DNA of 16,069 nt, taken from contig DFIJ01000087.1 in the NCBI GenBank assembly GCA_002372775.1, positions 1 to 16,069 of the forward strand. The letters are read 5' to 3'. The translations under genes were made by a program, and so were the position numbers. Shown here piece by piece: positions 1-8,171 of the stretch (its first letter is position 1; each line of letters opens with the position of its first letter). The stretch comes from Christensenella sp. UBA3700 (GTDB lineage Bacteria > Bacillota > Clostridia > Christensenellales > UBA3700). The notes beneath the pieces were generated by a model, which searched no databases, was not told where the DNA came from, and saw only the letters and a program-made list of their open reading frames with translations.

Positions 1-330
1 ACAAATATTAATTTTAAGTATGAATTTTTACCAATAACATATTATAACGAATCAACATTTATTACTGATTCTTTTAAACTGGCACAGAGCGGTTACAGTT
101 TTATTCTGCCGGCTTTGGCCCTGGGCGTTACTCAAAGGGATTTGGGCAATTTAAAAGACTTGGAAAATGATGTAATGAAGTTAGGCGAAAAACTCAAACC
201 TTTGCAATCGGCTTATACACAAAGTGCAAACAGTGTTGGGGCGCCGGAAAAGAGTTCAGATGAAAAGTCTGAAAAGACAATAGCTAATGAAGTGTCATTA
301 GATAATCAAGGAGGCGTAAATGAATAGTAA
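1..330 (+). CDS. Portal protein, C-terminal end (5' truncated)
   Basis: Frame 1 is open from the first base, so this is the tail of a gene starting upstream. The visible 109 residues include the motif GYSFILPALALGVTQRDL, then a charged helical stretch and a polar Ser/Glu/Lys-rich end. This resembles the C-terminus of phage portal proteins, the ring at the head vertex through which DNA enters and leaves. The next gene being the prohead protease fits the usual portal-protease-capsid order. With the standard code it would end at the TAG at 325-327; with TAG read as Gln it gains one residue and ends at the adjacent TAA at 328-330. Its last 11 bases overlap the next gene. Identity rests on motif memory and gene order, since the main portal domain lies outside the window. 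Confidence 0.72.
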
Positions 331-1690
331 TTATTCACAGTTCTCCGTAAACCTTTACGGTGAATTAGAAAAGCTTTCTCCTGTGTTATCAAAAGGTAGA
401 TGCCGCATTTTTTATAAATATGGTAATAGAAATGGTAGCTATATTTCAGACGAATTTGCTGAAAAATTAATTAGTACTTTGCCATATACTCCAGTTAAGG
501 GCATTTACGATGAGGAATCTCAAGACTATACCGATCATGGTACAGAGCGCGACTTGGGTAGAATTTATGGAATAGTTCCAGAAAATCCAAATTTCGCATG
601 GGAAACTCATTTAGATGAAGATGGAATACAAAGAGTATATGCTTGTTGCGACGTTTATATCTTTACCGCAATCTATAAAGAGGCCGCATAGATTAGTAAT
701 AAATCTTAGTCAATGGAACTTTATGCGCCTTCTATAAAAGGTTAGTGGGAATATATAGATGGACAAAAGTATTTTAAATTTGAAGACGGCTGTTTCTTGG
801 GATTACAAATACTTGGTGATGAAACGGAACCTTGTTTTGAAGGTGCGGCTTTCTTTACTTTATATAACAAATTAAAAGAAATGGTTGAACAAATTGAAAA
901 ATATACAGTAGAATTCCGTGAAGAAGGGGGAAAGTCAAACATGGCTAGTTTGAATTTTAGACTTTCTGATAGAGAAAAATTTGATGCTTTATGGATGCTT
1001 TTAAATGATAAATATAATGAAGAAAATGAGTGGGCAATTACTTATGGAATTCAGGATATTTATGAAGAGTATGCTTTAGCTTTCAATTACGAAACAGGAA
1101 GTTATGAGCGTGTTTATTACACAAAAGATGATGAGGCTAATGTTATAACAATAACCGACCGCAAAGAGTGCTACATAATTGATATGCCAAAAGAAGAATA
1201 TGAAGCACTTCAGATGCTGAAGGAATATAACAATGGCACATATGCTAATATAAATGAAAAATTTGAAAATATAGATACATTAAAAGCAGAAAATGAAGAG
1301 TTTAGCGCAAAAATTGAAGAGCTGAATAACAATATTTCTACTTTAACTACAGAAAGAGATGAAAACGCGCAGAATTTTTCTATTGCACAAGAAAAGATTG
1401 ACGCTCTTACAGAAGAAGTTAATTCTTTGACTGCATATAAGAAAGAAATTGAAAAACAAGAAAAAGAACAGGTTCTTGATTCATATTCTGAACTTTTACC
1501 ATCTGAAGTTCTCGAATCTTATACAGAGGAAAAACTTGAGCAGTATAATGCAACAGAACTTGATAAGGAACTTGCTTATGAATTGAAGAAAAATCATTCT
1601 GAAGTTTTCACCAATAAGCCTATGTTCGTTCCAAAGGACAACGTCCTGAAAGATGGCATAGAGAGTATTTTAGATAAGTATAAAAAATAA
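320..1690 (+). CDS. Prohead protease fused to capsid scaffold (3 in-frame TAG)
   Basis: The 456-residue protein reads through TAGs at 689, 707 and 743 (residues 124, 130, 142) and ends at TAA. Residues about 15-160 look like a phage prohead maturation protease: NRNGSYISDEF near 36, LPYTPVKGIYD near 54, YTDHG with candidate catalytic His73, and KSQSMEL at 128-134 with candidate catalytic Ser129 or Ser131. The Gln between those two serines is encoded by TAG, so the active site cannot be completed without recoding. Residues about 205-290 form a second domain, about 293-395 are a Glu/Lys-rich coiled coil typical of scaffolds, and the end is charged. It probably shapes the prohead and then cleaves scaffold and capsid. 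AAGGAGG at 308-314 lies 5 bases before the ATG. Catalytic residues are inferred from motifs, not aligned. Confidence 0.85.
941..1690 (+). other. Possible internal-start scaffold product within the protease-scaffold gene
   Basis: An in-frame ATG at 941 (start MASLNFRLSDREKFDALW) has a purine-rich AAGGGGG-like element at about 924-930, roughly 10 bases upstream. Starting here gives a 249-residue protein with the second domain and the coiled coil but no protease. All three TAG codons of the gene (689, 707, 743) lie upstream, so this product would not depend on recoding. Separate scaffold made from a start inside the protease gene is known in phages such as lambda (Nu3 within gene C). Use of this start is inferred from its position and upstream purines only. 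Confidence 0.4.
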
Positions 1691-1708
1691 TTTGGAGGAT
1701 ATGCTACA

Positions 1709-2254
1709 ATGGCTAGATTAGTAATTGACGGTTTTGGTCAGTTAGAACTTAATAATGCGGCTTTCCGTAGAGATGGCCGTGTTGAAGCTCAGTGCAAGCT
1801 TGATCCAGTAGGATTTGCTTCTATCCCTGCAGAGAATGGAATGCTTCTTGCAGTAGATAAGGTAAATGGAATAGTTAAGCTTCCTGTTGCTAACGAAACA
1901 CTTCCTATAGCAATCAACTATAGTGCAGAGCACATTTATGATGAGAGAATTGGTCTTAAGAATTTCAAGCTTACAGTAAATGATTTTTATCCAAGAATGG
2001 GTTATCTCGCTGTTGGTGATCTTTTTACAACAAACTGCGTAAGCTATGATACTTCTGAGTATGCAAATGAAACAGCTTTCAAGGCTGCTATCGACGCAGT
2101 TAAGACCACAAAGGTTTATGGAACATATTCAACAGACGGTTCAATAATGGTAACCGCAACAAAGCCACAGGCAGGACTTACACTTGAAGTTGTTAAGCCT
2201 TTCACAATGCCTGATGGTCAGTATGCAATTCAGTTTAGAGTACTGGTTGCCTAA
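1709..2254 (+). CDS. Probable capsid decoration/accessory structural protein
   Basis: The protein has 181 residues, ends at TAA, and lies between scaffold and major capsid protein, where phages often carry a head decoration or stabilising protein. GGAGG at 1694-1698 sits 10 bases before the chosen ATG; another ATG at 1701 is too close to the site and in a different frame. It is rich in beta-forming residues, without a signal peptide or membrane segment, and I recognise no named domain. Its codon use matches the major capsid protein rather than its other neighbours: all five Gln are CAG, with no CAA and no TAG. That suggests a highly expressed virion component, so I infer a structural role without knowing the exact one. 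Confidence 0.6.
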   Translation: MARLVIDGFGQLELNNAAFRRDGRVEAQCKLDPVGFASIPAENGMLLAVDKVNGIVKLPVANETLPIAINYSAEHIYDERIGLKNFKLTVNDFYPRMGYLAVGDLFTTNCVSYDTSEYANETAFKAAIDAVKTTKVYGTYSTDGSIMVTATKPQAGLTLEVVKPFTMPDGQYAIQFRVLVA

Positions 2255-2262
2255 CATTTTCG

Positions 2263-2270
2263 AAGGAGGT
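2263..2270 (+). promoter_or_regulatory. Consensus ribosome binding site of the major capsid gene
   Basis: AAGGAGGT lies 9 bases before the ATG at 2280. It is a full match to the 16S anti-Shine-Dalgarno core, among the strongest sites in the window, and fits the high output needed for capsid protein. Confidence 0.85.
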
Positions 2271-2279
2271 TAATTAAAA

Positions 2280-3329
2280 ATGGCTACAATTAAAGAGATT
2301 AAAGAATTAGCTCTTCATGCTGCTAGAGGAACTGCTCCTGCTAACTATTCCAATGAAAATGTTAATGTTGCTCTTCGTGAAGAGATGAAGAACCTTGCTT
2401 CTAGCGTTAACGAATTCATGAGAAATCGTTATGATATTTATGATATTATAATTACTACAGCTGATGAAGTCGTTCCTAATAAGGTTATAAACGCTCTTGG
2501 AATGTTCGCAGACGTTCAGGTTGTTGGACAGGGCGAGAAGGCTATGTTTAGAAAGACTGCTGGTAAACTCAGAGCTAAGAAGTTCCTTACACAGGTTGGA
2601 CTTTCCGGAGTTTATGAGACATTCAGACTTGATAAGGATACATTTGAAGTTTCTGCTCATGCAGTAGGCGGCGCAGCTACAATTGATTTCGAGAGATTCC
2701 TTGATGGCGCTGAAGACATGGCAGAGATTATGGATATAATTACAGAAGGACTTACAGATGCTGTATTTGGTGAAGTTCAGAAGGCACTTAAGGCTGCTGT
2801 TACTGCTACAGCTAGACCTGCTACAAACCTCATTTCAAAGAATACATTCGTTCCTGCTGATATGCTTAAGCTTGTTAATATCGCTAGAGCATATGGATCA
2901 AGCGCAGTAATATTTGCTCCGCCTGAATTCGTAGCAGCTATGGGACCTGATGCTATAGTTCCAGTTGGAACATATGGATCATCCTATCCTGCAGTTGGAG
3001 TTTATGCTCCTCAGGACATTGATGCTATACATAATACTGGATACATCAATATCTTCCGTGGAACACCTATTGTTCAGATTCCACAGTCTTTCGTTGATGA
3101 GACCAATACAGCAACAGAGATCGATCCTCAGCTTGCATATGTTCTGCCTGCTGGAAAGGAGAAGGTTGTTAAGGTTGTTCTTGAAGGCGCTACACAGATT
3201 CATGACTTCACAAATAGAGATAATTCTATGGAAATTCATGCTTATAAGAAGATGGGATGCGCTATATTGACACATTATAACTGGGGTATTTATCAGAATA
3301 CTGGTATCACTCAGACATATAATGGTTAA
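2280..3329 (+). CDS. Major capsid protein
   Basis: The 349-residue protein ends at TAA, is soluble, and has no TAG. Size, position after protease-scaffold and putative decoration gene, and the strong ribosome binding site fit an HK97-fold major capsid protein, the subunit of the icosahedral shell. The first 50 residues are helical and charged and might be a segment removed at maturation, although no cleavage site is evident. A beta-rich core follows, with Ala/Pro/Gly-rich stretches such as GTYGSSYPAVGVYAPQ, and an aromatic end (HYNWGIYQN). All 11 Gln codons are CAG, and Lys, Thr and Leu lean to AAG, ACA and CTT, unlike the TAG-containing genes around it. A hairpin terminator follows 28 bases after the stop. 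I call it from context and general sequence character rather than a diagnostic motif. Confidence 0.85.
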   Translation: MATIKEIKELALHAARGTAPANYSNENVNVALREEMKNLASSVNEFMRNRYDIYDIIITTADEVVPNKVINALGMFADVQVVGQGEKAMFRKTAGKLRAKKFLTQVGLSGVYETFRLDKDTFEVSAHAVGGAATIDFERFLDGAEDMAEIMDIITEGLTDAVFGEVQKALKAAVTATARPATNLISKNTFVPADMLKLVNIARAYGSSAVIFAPPEFVAAMGPDAIVPVGTYGSSYPAVGVYAPQDIDAIHNTGYINIFRGTPIVQIPQSFVDETNTATEIDPQLAYVLPAGKEKVVKVVLEGATQIHDFTNRDNSMEIHAYKKMGCAILTHYNWGIYQNTGITQTYNG

Positions 3330-3357
3330 TCCTTACGGTGTATGATTGATTAATTGT

Positions 3358-3394
3358 GAGGAAGGAAGGTTTTTCTTCCTTCCTCTATTTTTTT
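3358..3394 (+). terminator. Rho-independent terminator after the major capsid gene
   Basis: An 11-bp perfect stem (GAGGAAGGAAG at 3358-3368 with its complement at 3375-3385), a 6-base loop and a T-rich tail (7 T at 3388-3394). It lies in the longest intergenic stretch (3330-3431). I see no convincing promoter between it and the next gene, so it is probably a partial terminator or mRNA 3'-end stabiliser that raises capsid mRNA relative to the downstream genes. Confidence 0.85.
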
Positions 3395-3431
3395 AAAACT
3401 AAAAAAAATGAGTTAAAAGGAGAAATTTATA

Positions 3432-3911
3432 ATGGATAATAAGAAAGTTTATGTGGTAAGTACAGTTAATGGAACTGTTGGTATCAGTTTACCAGAGTAC
3501 GGTTTTAGGAAGGATTGGACAAAGAAAGGGCAAAAAGTTGCTATTGATAAGGAACTTTTAGAGAATATAATGTTCGATCCGGGTACAGAATATATGTTTA
3601 GAACTGGTATGCTTTATATTGAAGACATGGAAGTTAAAAAGGAGTTAGGTCTTGAACCTGAAGATGCTACAGAGCCAGAGAATATAATTGTACTTAGTGA
3701 CGCAGAAATGAAGAGATATTTAACTGTGTTGCCGCTTCATGAGTTTAAGGAAAAGTTAGCTAATCTTTCAATAGAACAGAAGAAAAATATGGTCGATTAT
3801 GCTGTTGAAAATGAGATAATTAATCTTGAAAAGTGTGAACTTTTAAAGGAAGCAACTGGCTTAAATATTGTTAGAATGATTGAATTAAACAGACAGAATA
3901 AGGAGGTATAA
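3432..3911 (+). CDS. Conserved phage protein of unknown function following the capsid gene
   Basis: The protein has 159 residues and ends at TAA. AGGAG at 3418-3422 is 9 bases before the ATG. It starts with a short beta-rich segment (KVYVVSTVNGTVGISLP) and continues with PGTEYMFRTGMLYIEDM and an acidic ELGLEPEDATEPENIIVL stretch. The C-terminal half is helical and charged. There is no TAG, and its three Gln are one CAA and two CAG. Proteins of this type occur directly after the capsid gene in related phages, so a role in head assembly or neck formation is likely, but I recognise no named domain. Its stop lies 2 bases before the next start, with the AGGAGGT site of the next gene inside its last codons, indicating coupled translation. 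Confidence 0.72.
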   Translation: MDNKKVYVVSTVNGTVGISLPEYGFRKDWTKKGQKVAIDKELLENIMFDPGTEYMFRTGMLYIEDMEVKKELGLEPEDATEPENIIVLSDAEMKRYLTVLPLHEFKEKLANLSIEQKKNMVDYAVENEIINLEKCELLKEATGLNIVRMIELNRQNKEV

Positions 3912-3913
3912 TT

Positions 3914-4342
3914 ATGACCTCGTTCCAAAAAGTATATGATGCTTTTTTGGTAAAAATGTTAGAAGATGAATGGGTTGAATGGGATGAAGAAGAAGTAAAA
4001 GAAGACTTATTCAACTTATTATAGGGCGCGATTCCATGGTTTAAGTTTCCAAGAAAAAGCTTAGATTATACTGAAGAAGGATTCGTAGAAGACTTAGATA
4101 ATATAGAAATCCAAATTTTAGCTTGTTATATGAAATGTGAGTGGTTAAATAGAACCATTCTTACTTGGGAGAATATAAAGCCGCTTTATGAAGAAAGAGA
4201 TTTCTCTCAAGCTAATCTGCTTAGTAAATTCAATGAAACTTTAGAAGCGGAGAAATATAATGCACTAAAGTTGGAAAGAATTTACTATAGATCTATTAAA
4301 GGAGCGCCTTTTGACTATACCAAATTGGCAAATAACGAATGA
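3914..4342 (+). CDS. Probable head-tail connector/neck protein (1 in-frame TAG)
   Basis: The 142-residue protein reads through TAG at 4022 (residue 37, context NLLQGAIPWFKFP) and ends at TGA. The AGGAGG of its site lies at the end of the preceding gene. The N-terminal third is very acidic (EDEWVEWDEEEVKED); the rest is helical, with EIQILACYMKCEWLNRTIL and TWENIKPLYEERDFSQANLL. All-helical proteins of this size in this position are typically head-tail adaptors that bind under the portal. The same frame continues cleanly on both sides of the TAG, and standard-code translation would give only 36 residues. Role is inferred from position and fold character. Confidence 0.7.
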
Positions 4343-4605
4343 AGGGTGCTGAAGAGGGCTATATAAACAAGCTAAAAAATAAGCTATTTGGATTGTTGTG
4401 TGAAAGAGAAAAAAATAGGGATTGGGAGAAATTTTTAGATGCAATTTTAATAGAATTGTATGGATATGAAGATTCTCAAAAAACCATCGACTATTATATT
4501 CTTTATTACAAGCTAAGTTCTTTAAGGTATTTAAAATATGAATACTTTAGAAGTACAATCTTTGATTGTATGAATTTGTTAGGTAAAACTAATGAGTTAT
4601 TTTGA
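4339..4605 (+). CDS. Small protein of unknown function in the neck operon
   Basis: This 88-residue helical protein is rich in Lys, Tyr and Leu (for example DYYILYYKLSSLRYLKYEYF). Its ATG overlaps the TGA of the preceding gene (ATGA, 4339-4342), there is no clear ribosome binding site, and translation probably depends on coupling. It ends at TGA and overlaps the next gene by 14 bases. It has no TAG and a single Gln (CAA). The tight overlaps on both sides support a real gene. It could be an accessory neck or connector factor; I recognise no family. Confidence 0.6.
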   Translation: MKGAEEGYINKLKNKLFGLLCEREKNRDWEKFLDAILIELYGYEDSQKTIDYYILYYKLSSLRYLKYEYFRSTIFDCMNLLGKTNELF

Positions 4606-5314
4606 TATTTATAAAAAAAGAGTTAATAGATACGGAAACGACTATTAGGAACGCGTACAAAGAGAAAGAGAACGTTTATTTGACCTTTATTTATTAAAGA
4701 CAATTTATAGAGTTGATTTTTAGTATGAGGAAGAAATGATTGCTGGCTCTTTGGAAAAATATAAGTAGGATGAAACCCAGACATTACAATATTTACTTAC
4801 TAAAACAGACGTTAACATTCCTGGTGGAACCATTTTAATGATTCCAGATAAGGATATGATAGAATAGCCATGGATGGTTTATTATTTAGAAAATATTAAA
4901 GCCAGTGGTTATAATAGATATGTTGTTGTTAGAATGACGCATTATATTACGTGGACGGCGCGCGACGGTTCTACATAGTCATCTTGGGCATATATGTATG
5001 GTCAGGAAGATAATATGTTAAAAGATGAAATACGTTCAAGAAGCCGTATGGATACAATATATGCAGAAAATCTAAAACTGAGTTTCTTGCTTATGCCAAC
5101 TAATGGTAAGATAAAGAAAGAAGACTATATAATTATAGGTGAGGGTGACCTATAGGAACAATATGTAGTTACTGGTTATGATATTCAATCAACAGAAGGT
5201 GTTGAATATGTCAGCGTCGATCCTATTTATGAATATGACTTGACGCCCGCGCCGAAGAAGGAAGAGGGAGATTCAGATGATGAATTCTTCTGGCTTACAG
5301 GAGGTGCTGAATAA
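4592..5314 (+). CDS. Probable head-closure/neck protein (6 in-frame TAG)
   Basis: The 240-residue protein begins inside the previous gene and reads through TAGs at 4646, 4721, 4766, 4865, 4976 and 5153 before TAA. A weak AGGT at 4581 lies 7 bases before the ATG. The N-terminus is helical and charged; the middle and end look beta-rich (GGTILMIPDKDMI, RYVVVRMTHYITWTARDG, DYIIIGEGDLQEQYVV). The C-terminus is acidic and Pro-rich. Such proteins between the adaptor and tail genes commonly form the head-closure ring. Under the standard code the region would hold no open frame of useful length, yet with TAG as Gln it is one uninterrupted frame ending in a TAATG junction. Gln codons: 6 TAG, 4 CAA, 2 CAG. 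Function is inferred from position. Confidence 0.68.
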
Positions 5315-5805
5315 TGGCTGTTAGAAAGTTGTAGGAAATGGGAGAGAATTTGCAGACTATTGTAAAGCGTTTAACTGCAAATTAGAATTTATTAAAGTTA
5401 TTATATTATAATGATAAGGACCCCCTTAATAAGCCGGATTTGTCAAAAGAACAAATAAGTAATGAAGTATTTAATAAATTAATAAAAATTGTTCCAAAGC
5501 TTGACCCAAAAGAAACCGCTAATTCAATTATATCTTTTAGAGTTGTTAGAGGTAGAAAAACTAGTGCAAATAGTGAATTTAATAATATTACTATTAACTT
5601 TGAAGTTTTTGTGCCGCTCACTTAGTGGATGATAAAAGATGTAAGTTTAAGACCTTTTTTAATTATGAGCGAAATTGAAAAATGCTTAGATGGAAAGACA
5701 ATTAATGGTTTAGGAAAAATGGAATGTAATGGATTTGATATAAACTTTTTAACTACTGAAATTTCTTGTTATGAAATGATTTTTAGTGTGGTAACTTATG
5801 ATTAA
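5314..5805 (+). CDS. Probable tail-completion/head-tail joining protein (3 in-frame TAG)
   Basis: The 163-residue protein starts within the preceding stop (TAATG at 5312-5316), with AGGAGGT at 5299-5305 placed 8 bases upstream. TAGs at 5332, 5383 and 5623 are read through, and it ends at TAA. It has a helical N-terminus (QNLLKLLYYNDKDPLNKPD) and a later beta-rich part including NITINFEVFVPLTQWMIKD, with the third TAG inside that conserved-looking segment. Size and location before the tail tube gene fit a tail-completion or head-tail joining protein, which caps the tail end facing the head. I am confident of the gene, less so of the function. Confidence 0.68.
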
Positions 5806-6547
5806 TGCTAAATTTTTTATAGGCTTCCCAGAAGACTATAAAGGAATTTGTTATGTTTACCCGCCAACAGTTAAAGAGGTTATTGGAAATTCAAAATTTT
5901 CTATTTATCGCTCAATTTTAATGATTTCTAATGAAGATATAGAAGATAGGATAATAGAAAAGGAAGGGGATATAACAAAAGATACTTATGTCCCCTCTCC
6001 TTTCGATTATGTAATGTCTCTTGCATATTAGGGTGGCGAGACGCGGCAATTAGTTATTGATTCTTTTTATTTTTTCATACATGAACCGGTTACTTTTTTG
6101 TTTTAGGAAAAAAAGATAATTATTGGGGATTTAAAGGAAAATTTAAATTTGATTAAAAATGTAGAAGATTTAAGAATTTTAACTGAAGAAGACTTTTTTG
6201 AGTTTTAGAACTTGTTGCGCGCCGCCATTGGAGAAAAGGATGCAAAGCCGCCAGTTCCTAATGAGCATCCTAAAGTTAAGAAAATGAAAGCTAAGGCTAG
6301 ATATAGAGATAGAGTTAAAGCTAAACAGGATGGTATAACTTTAGGAACGAGTTTAACAGCAATTTGTTGTATGGGAATTGGGATTAATCCACTTAATATC
6401 AGAGAGATTAGTTATTGCGCGATTGGGTATTTAACTAGAATGTATCAAGATAAGGAAAAGTATTAGATTGATATTGATAGTTTACTGGCCGGCGCAAAAG
6501 CAAGTGATGTAAAATTAAAATATTGGATTAGAGAAGATAAAGATTAA
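5798..6547 (+). CDS. Probable tail assembly (chaperone-like) protein (4 in-frame TAG)
   Basis: The 249-residue protein overlaps the previous gene by 8 bases, has no clear ribosome binding site, and reads through TAGs at 6029, 6104, 6206 and 6464 to a TAA whose last bases form part of the next ribosome binding site. Motifs include FYFFIHEPVTFLF, then the very basic VKKMKAKARYRDRVKAKQ, then SLTAICCMGIGINPLNIREI and YLTRMYQDKEKYQIDIDSLL; it ends LKYWIREDKD. This resembles proteins encoded near tail genes in Gram-positive phages and annotated Gp15-like or tail assembly chaperone. A chaperone role is plausible because no other candidate lies between the tube and tape measure genes, but its place upstream of the tube gene is unusual. 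No frameshift signal was noticed. Confidence 0.62.
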
Positions 6548-6552
6548 GGAGG
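6546..6552 (+). promoter_or_regulatory. Ribosome binding site of the tail tube gene overlapping the upstream stop
   Basis: AAGGAGG shares its first two bases with the TAA (6545-6547) of the preceding gene and lies 11 bases before the ATG at 6564. Terminating ribosomes sit directly on the site, so the tail tube gene may be translationally coupled to its neighbour. Confidence 0.8.
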
Positions 6553-6563
6553 CTATTACTATA

Positions 6564-7313
6564 ATGGCAAATATACTTGACAGATATGGTATAAAAGAGG
6601 TCGCTGACGTTACATTCTATGACATCGTAGTTGATGATAAGGGTATGTCAACAATGGGCGCACCTGTTCTGTATCTTGAAACATTAAAAGTTTCTACTAT
6701 CGAGACAACTGCAGAGAACGTTTCCGCTCGTGGTGGTAAGGGTAACCCAGAGCTTATTACTTGGGACTATGGTAAGGAAATCACAGTTACACTTGAAGAC
6801 GCTCTGTTCTCAGCTAAGTCAATGGCTATCATGTTTGGTTCACTTGACCCAGATGGTAAGACTGTTGTTGGCTCTTCCGCTTCTATTTATAAGACAGTTC
6901 CTGCTGCTCAGGTAACAACAGATGGAAAGACAACAATAAATGGTGCTGAAGTTACAATTCCTACAAGTGCTACATATTATGACCAGGAAGGATCAGTTGT
7001 TGAGTCAACAACAACTTGGGCTTATGTAACATTCCTTGTTAACACAAAAGACACAAAGGTAATTGAAGTTTCTTCTGCTACATTCCCTGGAACATATTAT
7101 ATTACAGGCGATACATATGCTAGACGTGAGGCTGATGGTAAGGATGAATTCTTCCAGTTCATAATTCCAAAGGCAAAGGTTACATCTGAAGTAACACTTA
7201 CAATGGAAGCTGAAGGAGATCCTTCAACATTCTCTATGAACCTTAGAGTTCTTAGACCTGCTGACGGTCAGATGATGAAGCTTGTTCAGTATGCTCTTGC
7301 AGCAAACGGCTAA
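6564..7313 (+). CDS. Major tail tube protein
   Basis: The 249-residue protein has no TAG and ends in tandem TAA TAA. The segment ARGGKGNPELITWDYGKEI followed by VTLEDALFS is typical of siphophage tail tube subunits, which stack in rings to form the DNA channel. The protein is largely beta-rich, with a Thr/Val-rich middle (residues about 110-185) that may be an outward-facing insertion, and a C-terminal EVTLTMEAEGDPSTFSMNL motif. All five Gln are CAG, and other codons match the capsid gene, suggesting high expression. A terminator follows. The next gene is a divergent paralogue sharing both motif regions. Confidence 0.88.
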   Translation: MANILDRYGIKEVADVTFYDIVVDDKGMSTMGAPVLYLETLKVSTIETTAENVSARGGKGNPELITWDYGKEITVTLEDALFSAKSMAIMFGSLDPDGKTVVGSSASIYKTVPAAQVTTDGKTTINGAEVTIPTSATYYDQEGSVVESTTTWAYVTFLVNTKDTKVIEVSSATFPGTYYITGDTYARREADGKDEFFQFIIPKAKVTSEVTLTMEAEGDPSTFSMNLRVLRPADGQMMKLVQYALAANG

Positions 7314-7325
7314 TAAGTAAAAATT

Positions 7326-7356
7326 AAAGGGCGGAGGTTGGTCTCCGCTCTTTTTT
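7326..7356 (+). terminator. Rho-independent terminator after the tail tube gene
   Basis: AAAGGGCGGAG at 7326-7336 pairs with 7343-7353 (11 bp including one G-U pair) around the 6-base loop GTTGGT, with six T at 7351-7356. No promoter is apparent before the next gene 18 bases on, so partial termination or 3'-end protection is likely. Confidence 0.85.
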
Positions 7357-7373
7357 ATTAAGAGGTTTTAACT

Positions 7374-8165
7374 ATGGATCAAAATGTTTTAATGGGTGCA
7401 AAAGAACTGTACGATGTTGTGCTAAAAGCTACTTATCCTATAGAGATGGGAAATCGTACAATTCAAACTGGCGAAGTAATCTTGGCTTTTGATAATATAC
7501 TTATGTCCGGTTTCCAAGAGCAAAAAGACAGAGTTACTGCACATGGCGGTTTTGATGATAGGGATTTGGTGTTTTGGGAAACAACAAAAGAAATCGCTTT
7601 AAACTTTACACAAGGCGTATTTTCATTAGAACATTTAGCCATAATGAGTAATTCAAAATTAATTAATTTAGAACAAGATAATAGTAGTGTTAAAATTACA
7701 CAACGTGAATATCTTGAAAGTGATGAAAATGGAGAAATAAAACTAAAGCACACACCGGTAGGAGAACCTTTTTTATATAATAAGGAGACTGGGGAAAAAC
7801 TTGAGTTTGAGATAGATGGTGATATAATAACCATAAGCACGCCATATACAGAAGTTTATGTTACTTATGAATATGAATATGTATAGGGCGGCAGTGTAAT
7901 AAAAGTAGGAAATAGACTTTTTAAAGGTTTTTTATCACTTGAAGGAAAGACGAGATTAAAGGAAGATACAAATGGACAAGTAGTAACTGGTATTATAAAA
8001 ATACCAAAGTTAAAATTAATGTCTGATTTATCTATAAGACTTGGGCGTCAAGTGGATCCCGCAGTTGCAAGTTTTAGGGCGGTAGGCGTACCGGTTGGGA
8101 GACGAGGGAATGATTACGTTTGTGAATTATATTCTCTTAATGATGATATAGATAGTGATATGTAA
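7374..8165 (+). CDS. Second, divergent tail-tube-like protein (1 in-frame TAG)
   Basis: The 263-residue protein reads through TAG at 7884 (residue 171) and ends at TAA. AAGAGGT at 7360-7366 is 7 bases before the ATG. It appears paralogous to the preceding tail tube protein: AHGGFDDRDLVFWETTKEI matches the position and pattern of ARGGKGNPELITWDYGKEI. Both continue into a similar segment (VFSLEHLAIMSNSKL and LFSAKSMAIMFGSLD) and share a PK-[LA]-K start to a C-terminal beta segment. Its Gln codons are nine CAA and one TAG with no CAG, the reverse of the tube gene. It may be a minor tube subunit, tail terminator or initiator ring. It sits between two hairpin terminators, so expression is probably lower than that of the tube gene. 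The standard code would remove the last 93 residues. Confidence 0.72.
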
Positions 8166-8171
8166 AAAGAG

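Noticed and set aside
742..3275. Minus-strand and alternative-frame open frames inside the scaffold and capsid genes
   Set aside because: They are shadows of the + strand genes, lacking ribosome binding sites, gene context or plausible composition.
3330..3431. tRNA or small RNA gene in the longest intergenic gap
   Set aside because: The gap holds only the terminator hairpin and the next ribosome binding site; no cloverleaf or other structure is evident.
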